This document shows, piece by piece, positions 32,084 through 39,930 of a DNA stretch of 64,000 nt. Position 1 is the first letter of the stretch; every line of letters begins with the position of its first letter. Location: the NCBI RefSeq assembly GCF_018881965.1, contig NZ_JACVPI010000001.1, forward strand, positions 1,804,018 through 1,868,017, written 5' to 3'. This DNA comes from Polynucleobacter sp. JS-Polo-80-F4 (GTDB lineage: Bacteria > Pseudomonadota > Gammaproteobacteria > Burkholderiales > Burkholderiaceae). Made by a program: the position numbers and the translations under genes. The notes below the pieces were generated by a model. The model saw only the letters and a program-made list of their open reading frames with translations, was not told the origin of the DNA and did no database searches.

Positions 32084-32860
32084 ATGCCAAAGTTTGCAGC
32101 TAACCTCACTATGCTCTTTAATGAGCATCCATTTATGGAGCGTTTTGAAAGAGCTGCAAAAGCTGGGTTTCAGGCCGTTGAATTTCTTTTCCCTTACCCA
32201 TTTTCAGCAAATGATATTCGTCACGAACTAGACAGGCATCAGCTTCAACTGGTGCTTCATAATTTGCCAGCAGGAGACTGGGACGCTGGAGAGCGTGGAA
32301 TTGCTTGTTTACCCGATCGTATTGAAGAGTTCCGGGCGGGCGTTAGCAAGGCAATCGAATATGCAAAAGTGCTGGGCGTAAATCAGATTAATTGCCTGGC
32401 AGGAAAAGCTCCTAGTGGAGTGGCACCAGATTTATTGCATAAAACCTTTGTCGATAATTTACGTTATGCAGCTTCTGAGCTGAAAAAAGTTAACATCAAG
32501 CTGCTCATCGAACCAATCAATACTTTTGATATCCCTGGATTTTATTTATCTAAAACTGAGCAGGCTCTTAATATTTTGAATGAGGTTGGCTCAGATAATT
32601 TGTTTATTCAATACGACATTTACCATGCGCAACGTATGGAAGGTGAGCTTAGTAAAAATTTAGAAGCTAACCTTTCAAAAATTGCTCACATTCAATTGGC
32701 TGATAATCCTGGTCGCAACGAACCAGGAACTGGTGAAATTAATTACGCTCACCTTTTTAAATTCATTGATAGCATTGGCTATACAGGTTGGATTGGTTGC
32801 GAATATAAACCCGCTGCTGGTACTGAAGTCGGCTTGGGCTGGATTAAATCATTAAATTAA
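32084..32860 (+). CDS. hyi: Hydroxypyruvate isomerase
   Basis: Interconverts hydroxypyruvate and tartronate semialdehyde in glyoxylate/glycerate metabolism. It has the xylose-isomerase-like TIM barrel with motifs LIEPINTFDIPGF, QYDIYHAQRMEG, HIQLADNPGRNEPGTGEI and GCEYKP, which carry the metal ligands and catalytic Glu. I place the start at ATG 32084 (258 residues, family length), because AAAAGGA lies 8 bp upstream. A longer frame from 31973 adds 37 residues foreign to the family. It is followed 20 bp later by glxR; gcl, usually next to them, is absent. Confidence 0.93.
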   Translation: MPKFAANLTMLFNEHPFMERFERAAKAGFQAVEFLFPYPFSANDIRHELDRHQLQLVLHNLPAGDWDAGERGIACLPDRIEEFRAGVSKAIEYAKVLGVNQINCLAGKAPSGVAPDLLHKTFVDNLRYAASELKKVNIKLLIEPINTFDIPGFYLSKTEQALNILNEVGSDNLFIQYDIYHAQRMEGELSKNLEANLSKIAHIQLADNPGRNEPGTGEINYAHLFKFIDSIGYTGWIGCEYKPAAGTEVGLGWIKSLN

Positions 32861-32880
32861 AAAATAGATACGGAGACATA

Positions 32881-33780
32881 ATGAGTAAGCAATTAAAGTT
32901 GGGTTTTATCGGTCTAGGCATCATGGGTGCCCCAATGGCAGGGCATCTAGTGAATGCAGGTCATGAGGTTTTTATTAATACTCGCAGCAAGGTTCCAGAG
33001 AGCTTGGCTTCTACCTCTGCGGTGCAATGTAATTCACCCCAAGAAGTGGCTAATAAGGCCGACATTATTTTCATCATGGTTCCAGATACGCCTGATGTAG
33101 AGAAAGTGCTTTTTGACGACAAAGGAATTGCTTCGGGCTTATCTAAGGGCAAAGTCGTTGTAGATATGAGCTCTATATCTCCTATTGCTACAAAAGAATT
33201 TGCTCTAAAAATTAACGCTTTGGGCTGTGACTATCTTGATGCACCAGTATCTGGCGGAGAGGTTGGGGCTAAGAATGCAACGCTTTCTATTATGGTTGGC
33301 GGCGATGATCAAGTCTTTGAAAAGGTCAAGCCCATCTTTGAGTTAATGGGTAAAAATATTAATCTTGTTGGTGCTAATGGTGATGGTCAGACAGCAAAGG
33401 TTGCCAACCAAATTATTGTTGCCTTAAATATTGAGGCGGTTGCTGAAGCACTCTTATTCGCTTCTAAAGCTGGTGCGGATCCTGCAAAGGTACGTCAGGC
33501 TTTAATGGGTGGATTTGCAGGCTCTAAAATTTTAGAGGTTCACGGCGAGAGAATGGTTAAGAGAACGTTTGATCCCGGCTTTAGGATTGAATTACACCAA
33601 AAAGACTTAAATCTAGCTCTAAATAGTGCAAGAGCCCTTGGTGTTTCGCTTCCAAATACTGCTACTGCTCAGGAGTTATTTAACTCATGTGCTGCTCACG
33701 GCGGCAAAGCCTGGGATCACTCAGCCATGGTGCGTGCGCTTGAGAAGTTAGCAAACTTTGAAATTGGCCAGAAGGCTTAA
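32881..33780 (+). CDS. glxR: 2-hydroxy-3-oxopropionate (tartronate semialdehyde) reductase
   Basis: Reduces tartronate semialdehyde to D-glycerate with NAD(P)H. Beta-hydroxyacid dehydrogenase family: the nucleotide-binding GFIGLGIMGAPMA is at residues 8-20, the substrate loop is DAPVSGGEVGA, and the catalytic Lys lies near residue 172 in TAKVANQ. 299 residues. It is paired with hyi, which supports the substrate; on sequence alone GarR or a 3-hydroxyisobutyrate dehydrogenase would also fit. Confidence 0.9.
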   Translation: MSKQLKLGFIGLGIMGAPMAGHLVNAGHEVFINTRSKVPESLASTSAVQCNSPQEVANKADIIFIMVPDTPDVEKVLFDDKGIASGLSKGKVVVDMSSISPIATKEFALKINALGCDYLDAPVSGGEVGAKNATLSIMVGGDDQVFEKVKPIFELMGKNINLVGANGDGQTAKVANQIIVALNIEAVAEALLFASKAGADPAKVRQALMGGFAGSKILEVHGERMVKRTFDPGFRIELHQKDLNLALNSARALGVSLPNTATAQELFNSCAAHGGKAWDHSAMVRALEKLANFEIGQKA

Positions 33781-33789
33781 GTACCCTCT

Positions 33790-34377
33790 ATGCCCACAAC
33801 CTTGGTCGTCTATCTTCACGGTTTTCGCTCCTCACCCCGGTCAAGTAAAGCAGTCATGACAGGGGAAGCTATTAATGCACTGTCTACTCAGGAAAATCCG
33901 ATCGAATGGTATTGCCCACAATTATTGGCTTCTCCAAAAGAAAGTATGGGCATGGTAGAAAAGCATATTGAAGATTCAAAACACGATCGCCTGGTTTTGA
34001 TTGGATCCTCTTTGGGTGGTTACTATGCAAATTACCTTACCGAGAAGTATGGCTGCAAAGGGGTGGCGCTAAATCCTGCAGTGAGGGCCCCAAGAGAATT
34101 AGCTTCTCACGTAGGCATGTTGACTTCTTACGATACCGACGAGCCATATGATTTTCGGTCAGAATATATTGACCAATTGAGAGATCTTCAAGTCGAGGCT
34201 ATTAGCAACCCTTCTCGCTATTTTTTAATGGCGGCAAAAGGGGATGAGCTGCTTGACTGGCATGAAATGGTTGAGTTCTATAAAGGCTCAGAGCAGTTAG
34301 TTCTTGAGGGTAGCGACCATGGGATTTCAGAGTATTCTGATTACTTACCCAAGGTCATGCGATTCATCTTTGGCTAG
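33790..34377 (+). CDS. YqiA/YcfP-family alpha/beta-fold esterase
   Basis: A 195-residue minimal alpha/beta hydrolase. It has YLHGFRSSP near residues 8-16, the nucleophile elbow GSSLGG with S74, a late Asp in AKGDELLD and the catalytic His in GSDHGIS. This matches the YqiA (UPF0227-related) family, whose E. coli member hydrolyses short esters. The natural substrate is unknown. It starts 9 bp after glxR and may be cotranscribed. Confidence 0.85.
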   Translation: MPTTLVVYLHGFRSSPRSSKAVMTGEAINALSTQENPIEWYCPQLLASPKESMGMVEKHIEDSKHDRLVLIGSSLGGYYANYLTEKYGCKGVALNPAVRAPRELASHVGMLTSYDTDEPYDFRSEYIDQLRDLQVEAISNPSRYFLMAAKGDELLDWHEMVEFYKGSEQLVLEGSDHGISEYSDYLPKVMRFIFG

Positions 34378-34390
34378 GTGATTGATTGCC

Positions 34391-34437
34391 ACCATCTTCT
34401 TCTGTAAGATGGTCCTAGCGATGTTCCTAGGTTAGGA
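34391..34437. repeat. Two inverted repeats before the HNH gene
   Basis: ACCATCTT (34391-34398) and AAGATGGT (34406-34413) form a perfect 8-bp stem with a 7-nt loop. TCCTA and TAGGA (34425-34429, 34433-34437) form a short palindrome directly upstream of the ribosome binding site. The first may end the upstream transcript (no T-run); the second may be an operator. Confidence 0.4.
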
Positions 34438-34456
34438 CGTCTAGAAAGGAGAGATT

Positions 34457-35026
34457 GTGCTTAGCATCTTGAAATTAGACGCAGGTGGAATTCCCCAGGG
34501 CTGGGTTAACGCTGAAGAGGCCACTAAACAGTATGCCGACAGTAGTGTGTTGTGGACTTTAGGCGACCCTATTTTCCAGATGCGTGGTGGCATCTCTCGC
34601 TCCACAGGCAAACAATCTCTCATCGAGCTTCACTCCATCATCGCAGTGAAGGGTAGCGCCAAGATTAATCTTTTTGATGTGGTCCCTATCATTACGAAAC
34701 ATAAACTCTATAAGCGCGACAGAGGTCTTTGCGCTTATTGTGGCGATGCAATTTATGAAAACCAAGCAGAAGCAGAGCACATCATTCCCAATAGTCGTGG
34801 CGGCAAATATAGCTGGATGAATCTGGTGATTTCATGCAGGCCTTGCAACCAACGCAAAGGTAATCGGACGCCAGAGCAGGCCGGCATGGGCTTGTTGTAC
34901 GCCCCTTATTTGCCAAGTCTTTATGAGGATATGATTCTGAAGGGGCGCAACATCTTATCTGACCAGATGGATTTTCTAGCTGCAAATCTTCCCAAGAACA
35001 GCCGTCTTTTAGAGGCTTTACCCTGA
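34457..35026 (+). CDS. HNH endonuclease
   Basis: 189 residues with an HNH nuclease domain in the second half. CAYCG and CRPCN give two CxxC zinc knuckles, and AEHIIPNSRGG followed by WMNLVISC carries the catalytic His and Asn. The N-terminal about 90 residues do not match a restriction or homing module that I recognise. Starts at GTG 34457 with an excellent AAAGGAG 5-8 bp upstream. Related single-copy HNH proteins of about 185 residues are widespread in betaproteobacteria, so this is not necessarily a mobile gene. The stop overlaps the likely start of the DUF3108 gene, so the two are coupled. Confidence 0.85.
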   Translation: MLSILKLDAGGIPQGWVNAEEATKQYADSSVLWTLGDPIFQMRGGISRSTGKQSLIELHSIIAVKGSAKINLFDVVPIITKHKLYKRDRGLCAYCGDAIYENQAEAEHIIPNSRGGKYSWMNLVISCRPCNQRKGNRTPEQAGMGLLYAPYLPSLYEDMILKGRNILSDQMDFLAANLPKNSRLLEALP

Positions 35027-36027
35027 GCCAGAAAATAGGGCGGGAACATTCATTTCAACTGCCTAAAGTAAATTCCCTGAGAATTATTCTTGCTGCTTTG
35101 TGCCTATCAGTAGCAGGGCATTTGTTTTTATTTTTTGGCATCCCGTTTATTTCATATGCTGATGCTCCACCCATTGCAGATGATTTAATCATTAGAACTG
35201 AGTTAAAAACGGAGCCGCCAAAAAAAATTCAGATGGCGAAATCTCCAAACAAGACACCTAAGAAAACATCATTAAGCAATCTTTCTGAAGATCTTAAGTC
35301 TAATATTGCTGGGGAGCAGGGCGGATCCAATAATCAATCTGGGGCTCCATTTAAACTTCCGCAGTCAGGAATCATTTATTACGATGCATATCTTGACGGA
35401 CAAAAGCTCCAAACCGGCGAGATTGATTGGATTGCTGAGGGTAATAACTATCGTCTCTACGTCAATATCCCTTATGCATTTGTAGGTCCGTTTGTTTTTG
35501 AATCGCGCGGAACGGTTGATTCCTATGGAATTGCGCCCAGCATTTATTGGACGCAGCGCGGTACAAAGCCACCCCGTTATTCACGTTTTGATCGAAATGA
35601 AAAAGGAGAAGGGCAGATGTTTTTCTCTGAGAAGCCTGAATTCACACCCGCATTACTTCCAGGAACCCAAGACCGTTTTAGCCTGATGTTCCAATTGGCG
35701 TCTTTATTGAACGGCGATAGCAAAATGGATGATGCCGGAAGTATCCGAGCCATTCCGGTGGTTGACTACAACACCCTAGAAATGTGGAACTTTAAGAGTT
35801 ACGGCGAGACAGTCTCGGAGGATATTCCTAGTCTCGGCAGAACATTAAATCGACACTACGCATTAATGCAGCGTGAAAACGACCCTTATAAGCGTCAAGT
35901 CGATATCTGGCTAGCAAAAGACCTGGAATGGCTCCCAGGCCGGATTCGGTCCCTGGAGGCGAATGGTAGGGTGCTTGAGCTGATTTTTAAGCAGAAGAAC
36001 CCTTTACCAGCTGGATTAAAGCCCTAG
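35023..36027 (+). CDS. DUF3108 membrane-anchored periplasmic protein, probable CTG start
   Basis: The DUF3108 domain fills the C-terminal two thirds (YYDAYLDGQKLQTGEIDW onward, to the LEANGRVLELIFKQK end). Function is unknown in the family. The first ATG, GTG or TTG in frame is TTG 35098, which would cut the membrane helix in half and has no ribosome binding site. The frame is open upstream to 34963. CTG 35023 overlaps the HNH stop as CTGA and has AGAGG seven bases upstream. It gives 334 residues with an N-in anchor: basic MSQKIGREHSF..., then a hydrophobic helix (about residues 19-42). I therefore prefer the CTG; TTG remains possible. Confidence 0.75.
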   Translation: MSQKIGREHSFQLPKVNSLRIILAALCLSVAGHLFLFFGIPFISYADAPPIADDLIIRTELKTEPPKKIQMAKSPNKTPKKTSLSNLSEDLKSNIAGEQGGSNNQSGAPFKLPQSGIIYYDAYLDGQKLQTGEIDWIAEGNNYRLYVNIPYAFVGPFVFESRGTVDSYGIAPSIYWTQRGTKPPRYSRFDRNEKGEGQMFFSEKPEFTPALLPGTQDRFSLMFQLASLLNGDSKMDDAGSIRAIPVVDYNTLEMWNFKSYGETVSEDIPSLGRTLNRHYALMQRENDPYKRQVDIWLAKDLEWLPGRIRSLEANGRVLELIFKQKNPLPAGLKP

Positions 36028-36029
36028 AT

Positions 36030-36557
36030 TTAAAATCCAGAGCCTGATTTAGGGTTCTGATTTTGATTGTTATGCCCCAAAAGCGCACCCATCATGGTGT
36101 AAAGGGCTGCGCCAGACATTGACACGGCAAAAATTCCTGAAAAAGAGATGATGATGGGAAGAATTCGCCATTGTTCTGAAAGTTTGTAATCGCCGTATCC
36201 AACGGTTGTATACATTTCACCTGCAAAGTAGAAGGTCTGTGGATTTGTTGGGAAAACCTTCAGGGCCACACAGATGTATGCCCAAATAACTATTTCCGTT
36301 AAATGTATTGCGATCACTAAAAGTATGGCAATAAAGTACGAGAGAAAGCTTGCACCAAATATTCGCTTCCTAGTCATGACGTCATCGATGGCATGAAATG
36401 CGCCGGCAATACCCAAAACGACTACGGCATGGACTGCTAGCATGAGGCACGCAGATACAACCATTATCCAGATCTGACCGTTACCCATATCTGTATTGAT
36501 CTCACTAAAGAGGGTTGCAAAGCTAGGTAGGTCTGTATTGTGAAATAGGCTAAACAT
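36030..36557 (-). CDS. Two-pore-helix potassium-channel-like protein
   Basis: Probably an ion channel of the inner membrane. The selectivity filter TTVGYGDY is at residues 117-124, between a pore helix (about 105-116) and an inner helix (about 132-160). Two more membrane helices lie earlier (about 30-55 and 68-98), so it has about four segments rather than two. There is no RCK/TrkA-N regulatory domain; the C-terminus is a short Asn/Gln/Gly tail. 175 residues. It converges with the DUF3108 gene (2 bp between stops). Confidence 0.85.
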   Translation of the reverse strand: MFSLFHNTDLPSFATLFSEINTDMGNGQIWIMVVSACLMLAVHAVVVLGIAGAFHAIDDVMTRKRIFGASFLSYFIAILLVIAIHLTEIVIWAYICVALKVFPTNPQTFYFAGEMYTTVGYGDYKLSEQWRILPIIISFSGIFAVSMSGAALYTMMGALLGHNNQNQNPKSGSGF

Positions 36558-36630
36558 GGTCTGGGTTATATGAGTAGGATTACAGAAATATCTTATTTGA
36601 CATAATAATGATTATACGCAGATAGGTATG

Positions 36631-37338
36631 TCAGGATTTAGATTGGCCAAGACCTTTAGGACCTACGTATGGCTTCTTATAAAGCTTTAACCAACGAGCA
36701 CTAAGGCCTTCTGCAATCCATGGTTTCTCATAAATATAGGCTATATCAATGGCAGTGAGTCCAAGCGAGTTACGCAATTGAAGATCAGCGCCTTTGTCCA
36801 AAAGGAGCTTAACGAGTTGTTCATTACCAGATTGAACTGCCATCATTAAGGGTGTCGTATTGCTTGGGCTTACTGAATCAATAATTGCGCCGTTGGTGAT
36901 TAAGTATTGAGCAATCTCTAAATTGCCCTTAGCGCAGGCGTAATGCAATGGCGTCCATCCTATGTGGTCTATCTTGGCTTTCCTGCCTTGAACTAAGGCC
37001 TTCACGACGGGTAAATTCCCGTCAATGGATGCAATCATGAGCGGTGTTTCGCCAAATTTATTGGAGATATCAACGTCAGTAGCATTATTTGTCAGCAAAA
37101 ACAAAATAACGTCATTGGACTTATCTCTAATTGCTAAATTGAGCATTAATTCGCCCTTTTGATCCGTAATATTCGGATTTACGCCCTTAGCAACAAGCGC
37201 TTTAACGGTTGAAACGTCATTAAATTTGGCTGCTTTTGCAAAATCTGCAATCTGCTCATCAGACTGAGCCAGTATTGGGCCCGAGAAGCCTGATGAGATA
37301 GCCATTATCAATACAAATTGATTAAATACTTTTCTCAT
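36631..37338 (-). CDS. Exported ankyrin-repeat protein
   Basis: 235 residues: signal peptide (cleavage after ILAQ-S region, about 25), then five to six ankyrin repeats, with recognisable units such as GETPLMIASIDGNLPVVKAL, GWTPLHYACAKGNLEIAQYL and NTTPLMMAVQSGNEQLVKLL. Ankyrin proteins bind partners; no enzyme domain is present. Periplasmic ankyrin proteins of this size are known (AnkB-type, linked with catalase in Pseudomonas), but no catalase is near. Its start overlaps the tatD stop by 4 bp (ATGA), so it is translationally coupled to tatD. Confidence 0.85.
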   Translation of the reverse strand: MRKVFNQFVLIMAISSGFSGPILAQSDEQIADFAKAAKFNDVSTVKALVAKGVNPNITDQKGELMLNLAIRDKSNDVILFLLTNNATDVDISNKFGETPLMIASIDGNLPVVKALVQGRKAKIDHIGWTPLHYACAKGNLEIAQYLITNGAIIDSVSPSNTTPLMMAVQSGNEQLVKLLLDKGADLQLRNSLGLTAIDIAYIYEKPWIAEGLSARWLKLYKKPYVGPKGLGQSKS

Positions 37339-38126
37339 GAGTATTGTCTATCTATATGAAAACATTCATAAAAGTTATTTGAAGTCTGGTTTGCAAGAGT
37401 CTCAATTGATACCCCTTTTAGATCAGCTACAAATTCAGCTACCTTTGAAACCCAAGCCGGCTCATTTGTCTTGCCGCGATAAGGAATTGGAGCCAAGTAA
37501 GGCGAATCGGTCTCAATCAGCATTCGATCCAAGGGCACCTGCCTGCAAGTTTCCTGCAGGTCTTTGGCGCTCTTAAAGGTCACTATTCCTGAAAATGAGA
37601 TGAAAAACCCTAATTCCATGGCTGCCTTGGCAACTTCGTATGATTCGGTAAAGCAATGCATTACCCCACCAATTTGCTGCGCGCCCTCCTCTTTAAGGAT
37701 TTTGATCGTATCCTCAGAGGCTGAGCGGGTGTGAATGATTAAGGGCTTCTTGGATGCAATAGAGGCTCGTATATGGGTTCTAAAACGCTCTCGTTGCCAC
37801 TCCATGGACTCGTAACTACGGTCGCCCATTCTGTAGTAATCCAGGCCTGTTTCCCCTATAGCAACAATTTTGGGGTGTTTTAAGGCAGTTTCTACTAGAA
37901 ACTCAAGCGTTGGCTCTGGAGTATCTTCGTAATCGGGATGGACGCCCACAGATGCGTATAGATTTGGATGATCTTGGGCTAGTTTCAATACATTTGGAAA
38001 GTCAGGTAAGTCCACTGACACGCACAAAGCGTGGCTCACTTTGGCGGAGTGCATATTGCCCAATATCTCTGGTAGGCGAGATTGAAATTCAGGGAAGTCG
38101 AGATGGCAATGGGAGTCTATGAACAT
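37335..38126 (-). CDS. tatD: TatD-family metal-dependent deoxyribonuclease
   Basis: A TIM-barrel hydrolase of the TatD/YcfH group; family members show 3'-5' exonuclease activity. Metal ligands are visible in DSHCHLDF (H6, H8), GETGLDYY (Glu), the HTRSA and HCFTES histidines, and ETDSPYLAP (Asp). 263 residues is typical. It lies downstream of holB on the same strand, the common mltG-tmk-holB-ycfH layout, and is followed by the ankyrin gene with a 4-bp overlap. Confidence 0.93.
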   Translation of the reverse strand: MFIDSHCHLDFPEFQSRLPEILGNMHSAKVSHALCVSVDLPDFPNVLKLAQDHPNLYASVGVHPDYEDTPEPTLEFLVETALKHPKIVAIGETGLDYYRMGDRSYESMEWQRERFRTHIRASIASKKPLIIHTRSASEDTIKILKEEGAQQIGGVMHCFTESYEVAKAAMELGFFISFSGIVTFKSAKDLQETCRQVPLDRMLIETDSPYLAPIPYRGKTNEPAWVSKVAEFVADLKGVSIETLANQTSNNFYECFHIDRQYS

Positions 38127-38157
38127 GACTCGCTATTTTAGACTGCCTATGTGAGTT

Positions 38158-39279
38158 TTATGCTCCAAAAATCTGCTGATACTGAGAAAGCAATGCCTCC
38201 AACTGGATTCTGTTGGCTAAAGGGTGATTTTCGTGACGACGGGCCTGAATAAGCGACTTCCAAAACTGGAGCAATCTTTGAAGATTGGCCATTTTGGATA
38301 AGTCCCGAAGGGTTGATGAGTGCTTGGGGTAATAACGGGGATTGCCGCCTTGAGTTACTGATTGCAAATCCGAAATCCAACGCTGCATACTGGCCAATAA
38401 AAATGCGTATTGCGCTTTATGGGTTTTCTCAGCCGTTTCGAGCCAATTAATTCTGACGCCCTGCGCCATAGATTGAAGTAAATAGCGTGAAGCTTGGATT
38501 GATAGGGTCAACTCATCCTTATCATCCTTGTTATGTCTAGCAACCAGAGAATCGAGAACTGAAAAAGGAGCCCCGCCCTGCTCATCGTAGATAGTCTCAA
38601 TATCAGCATCACTCGCTTTTAGTCCGCTAACTTTATTCAATTGATCCTTCAACCAAGTTAATCCTTGGTCGCGATCTGGGCGAGGGGCAGTCAATAGGCG
38701 GCAGCGTGACCGTATTGTTGGCAATACACGATCCACTCGATCAGCCAACAAAATAAAGATAGTATTTGCGGGGGGTTCTTCAAGGGACTTTAATAATGTA
38801 TTGGCAGAGTCTGAGCGAAGCATTTCTAATGGGTAAATCAGAATGACGCGATTACCACCGCGATGCGAACCAATGGAGAGATTTTCTATTGCGTGGCGAG
38901 TTTCTTCAATCGAGATATTTTTCTTCTCTTTTTTTTCGCTTGATTCACCATCATCGTCGCGCGCAGATTTTCCTTTTTTAGGTGAGTCGTCACTCTCATA
39001 GTCTGCATGAGGCAACAGTTTGCGATGTGTTTCTGGCACTAGAGATATAAAGTCAGGATGGTTGCCGGTATCAAACCAGTGGCAGGCCTCACAGTGCTTA
39101 CATGGCTTTATCTCATTGCTAGCATTTTCACAGAGCAGAGCCTTAGCAAGCTCTACGGAAAAGGCAAACTTCCCAATTCCGGACTGTCCATGCAACAAGA
39201 TAGCGTTTGGGAAGTTAGCAAAGTCCAACCCCTTCCATAAGGGCTCAAGCCATGGAGCTATCTGGTTGTCCTGTTTCAC
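38158..39279 (-). CDS. holB: DNA polymerase III delta-prime subunit
   Basis: Clamp-loader subunit that helps place the beta clamp on DNA. It has the AAA+ fold with P-loop GQSGIGK at residues 31-37, a zinc module (C50, C60, C63, C66), and the SRC region TIRSRCRLL. Its 373 residues exceed E. coli HolB (334). A strongly charged insertion (about residues 93-121; Lys/Asp/Glu/Ser) sits before the conserved SIEETRHAIENL helix. It starts immediately after the tmk stop. Confidence 0.94.
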   Translation of the reverse strand: MKQDNQIAPWLEPLWKGLDFANFPNAILLHGQSGIGKFAFSVELAKALLCENASNEIKPCKHCEACHWFDTGNHPDFISLVPETHRKLLPHADYESDDSPKKGKSARDDDGESSEKKEKKNISIEETRHAIENLSIGSHRGGNRVILIYPLEMLRSDSANTLLKSLEEPPANTIFILLADRVDRVLPTIRSRCRLLTAPRPDRDQGLTWLKDQLNKVSGLKASDADIETIYDEQGGAPFSVLDSLVARHNKDDKDELTLSIQASRYLLQSMAQGVRINWLETAEKTHKAQYAFLLASMQRWISDLQSVTQGGNPRYYPKHSSTLRDLSKMANLQRLLQFWKSLIQARRHENHPLANRIQLEALLSQYQQIFGA

Positions 39280-39924
39280 TTAAAGCGCAATCTGAATCAA
39301 TTTCAAGCCATTCCATATGGCCTCAGGGGTCTGCGTAGCATCGACCAGATGAAAACGTTCAGAGTCAGCTCTTGCTCGACGCAAGTATTCTTGACGAACC
39401 CTTTCAAAAAAGTCTAAATCCATCTTTTCAAATTTATCCGGAGCGCGAACCTTTGAGCGTCGTGCCTCTGCAATCTCTCCCGGCAAGTCGAATAATATCG
39501 TTAAGTTAGGTTGTAAAAGTGAGCCATCGGGTCGCCCCTGCACCCAGCGCTCTAAGTCATTCAATTTATCCAAGCTCAAGCCGCTACCACCACCTTGATA
39601 GGCAAAGCTTGCATCTGTAAAGCGATCAGAAATCACAATTTTTCCCGCTGCAAGTGCTGGCTCGATAACCTGGGCAATGTGCTCACGACGCGTGGCAAAC
39701 ATTAATAACGCCTCTGTTTCTAAATTCATGGGCGCCTCTAAAAGTAGATTGCGCAATTGTTCGCCAAGAGCAGTGCCACCAGGCTCTCGAGTCATGACGA
39801 CTTCTTTATCTGGGTAACGATCTTGTATCAGGTTACGAAATGCATCTACATGCGTACTTTTGCCAGCACCATCGATACCTTCGAAGCTAATGAAATAACC
39901 GGTTTTATTTGATGTCATATTCAA
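39280..39924 (-). CDS. tmk: Thymidylate kinase
   Basis: Phosphorylates dTMP to dTDP. The P-loop [11 protein letters not shown] is at residues 14-24, followed by the TREPGG dTMP-binding motif and [15 protein letters not shown]. The LID region has [15 protein letters not shown]. 214 residues. Encoded between mltG and holB in a tight - strand operon (6 bp and 0 bp gaps). Confidence 0.97.
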   Translation of the reverse strand: MNMTSNKTGYFISFEGIDGAGKSTHVDAFRNLIQDRYPDKEVVMTREPGGTALGEQLRNLLLEAPMNLETEALLMFATRREHIAQVIEPALAAGKIVISDRFTDASFAYQGGGSGLSLDKLNDLERWVQGRPDGSLLQPNLTILFDLPGEIAEARRSKVRAPDKFEKMDLDFFERVRQEYLRRARADSERFHLVDATQTPEAIWNGLKLIQIAL

Positions 39925-39930
39925 ATGAAT

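Noticed and set aside
36597..36602. Perfect TTGACA on the + strand between the channel and ankyrin genes
   Set aside because: There is no acceptable -10 at 16-18 bp and no + strand gene downstream.
36603..36616. Fur-box-like palindrome ATAATGATTAT upstream of the channel gene
   Set aside because: Only 5-1-5 of the 19-bp Fur site is matched and no iron gene is near; AT-rich sequence gives such matches by chance.
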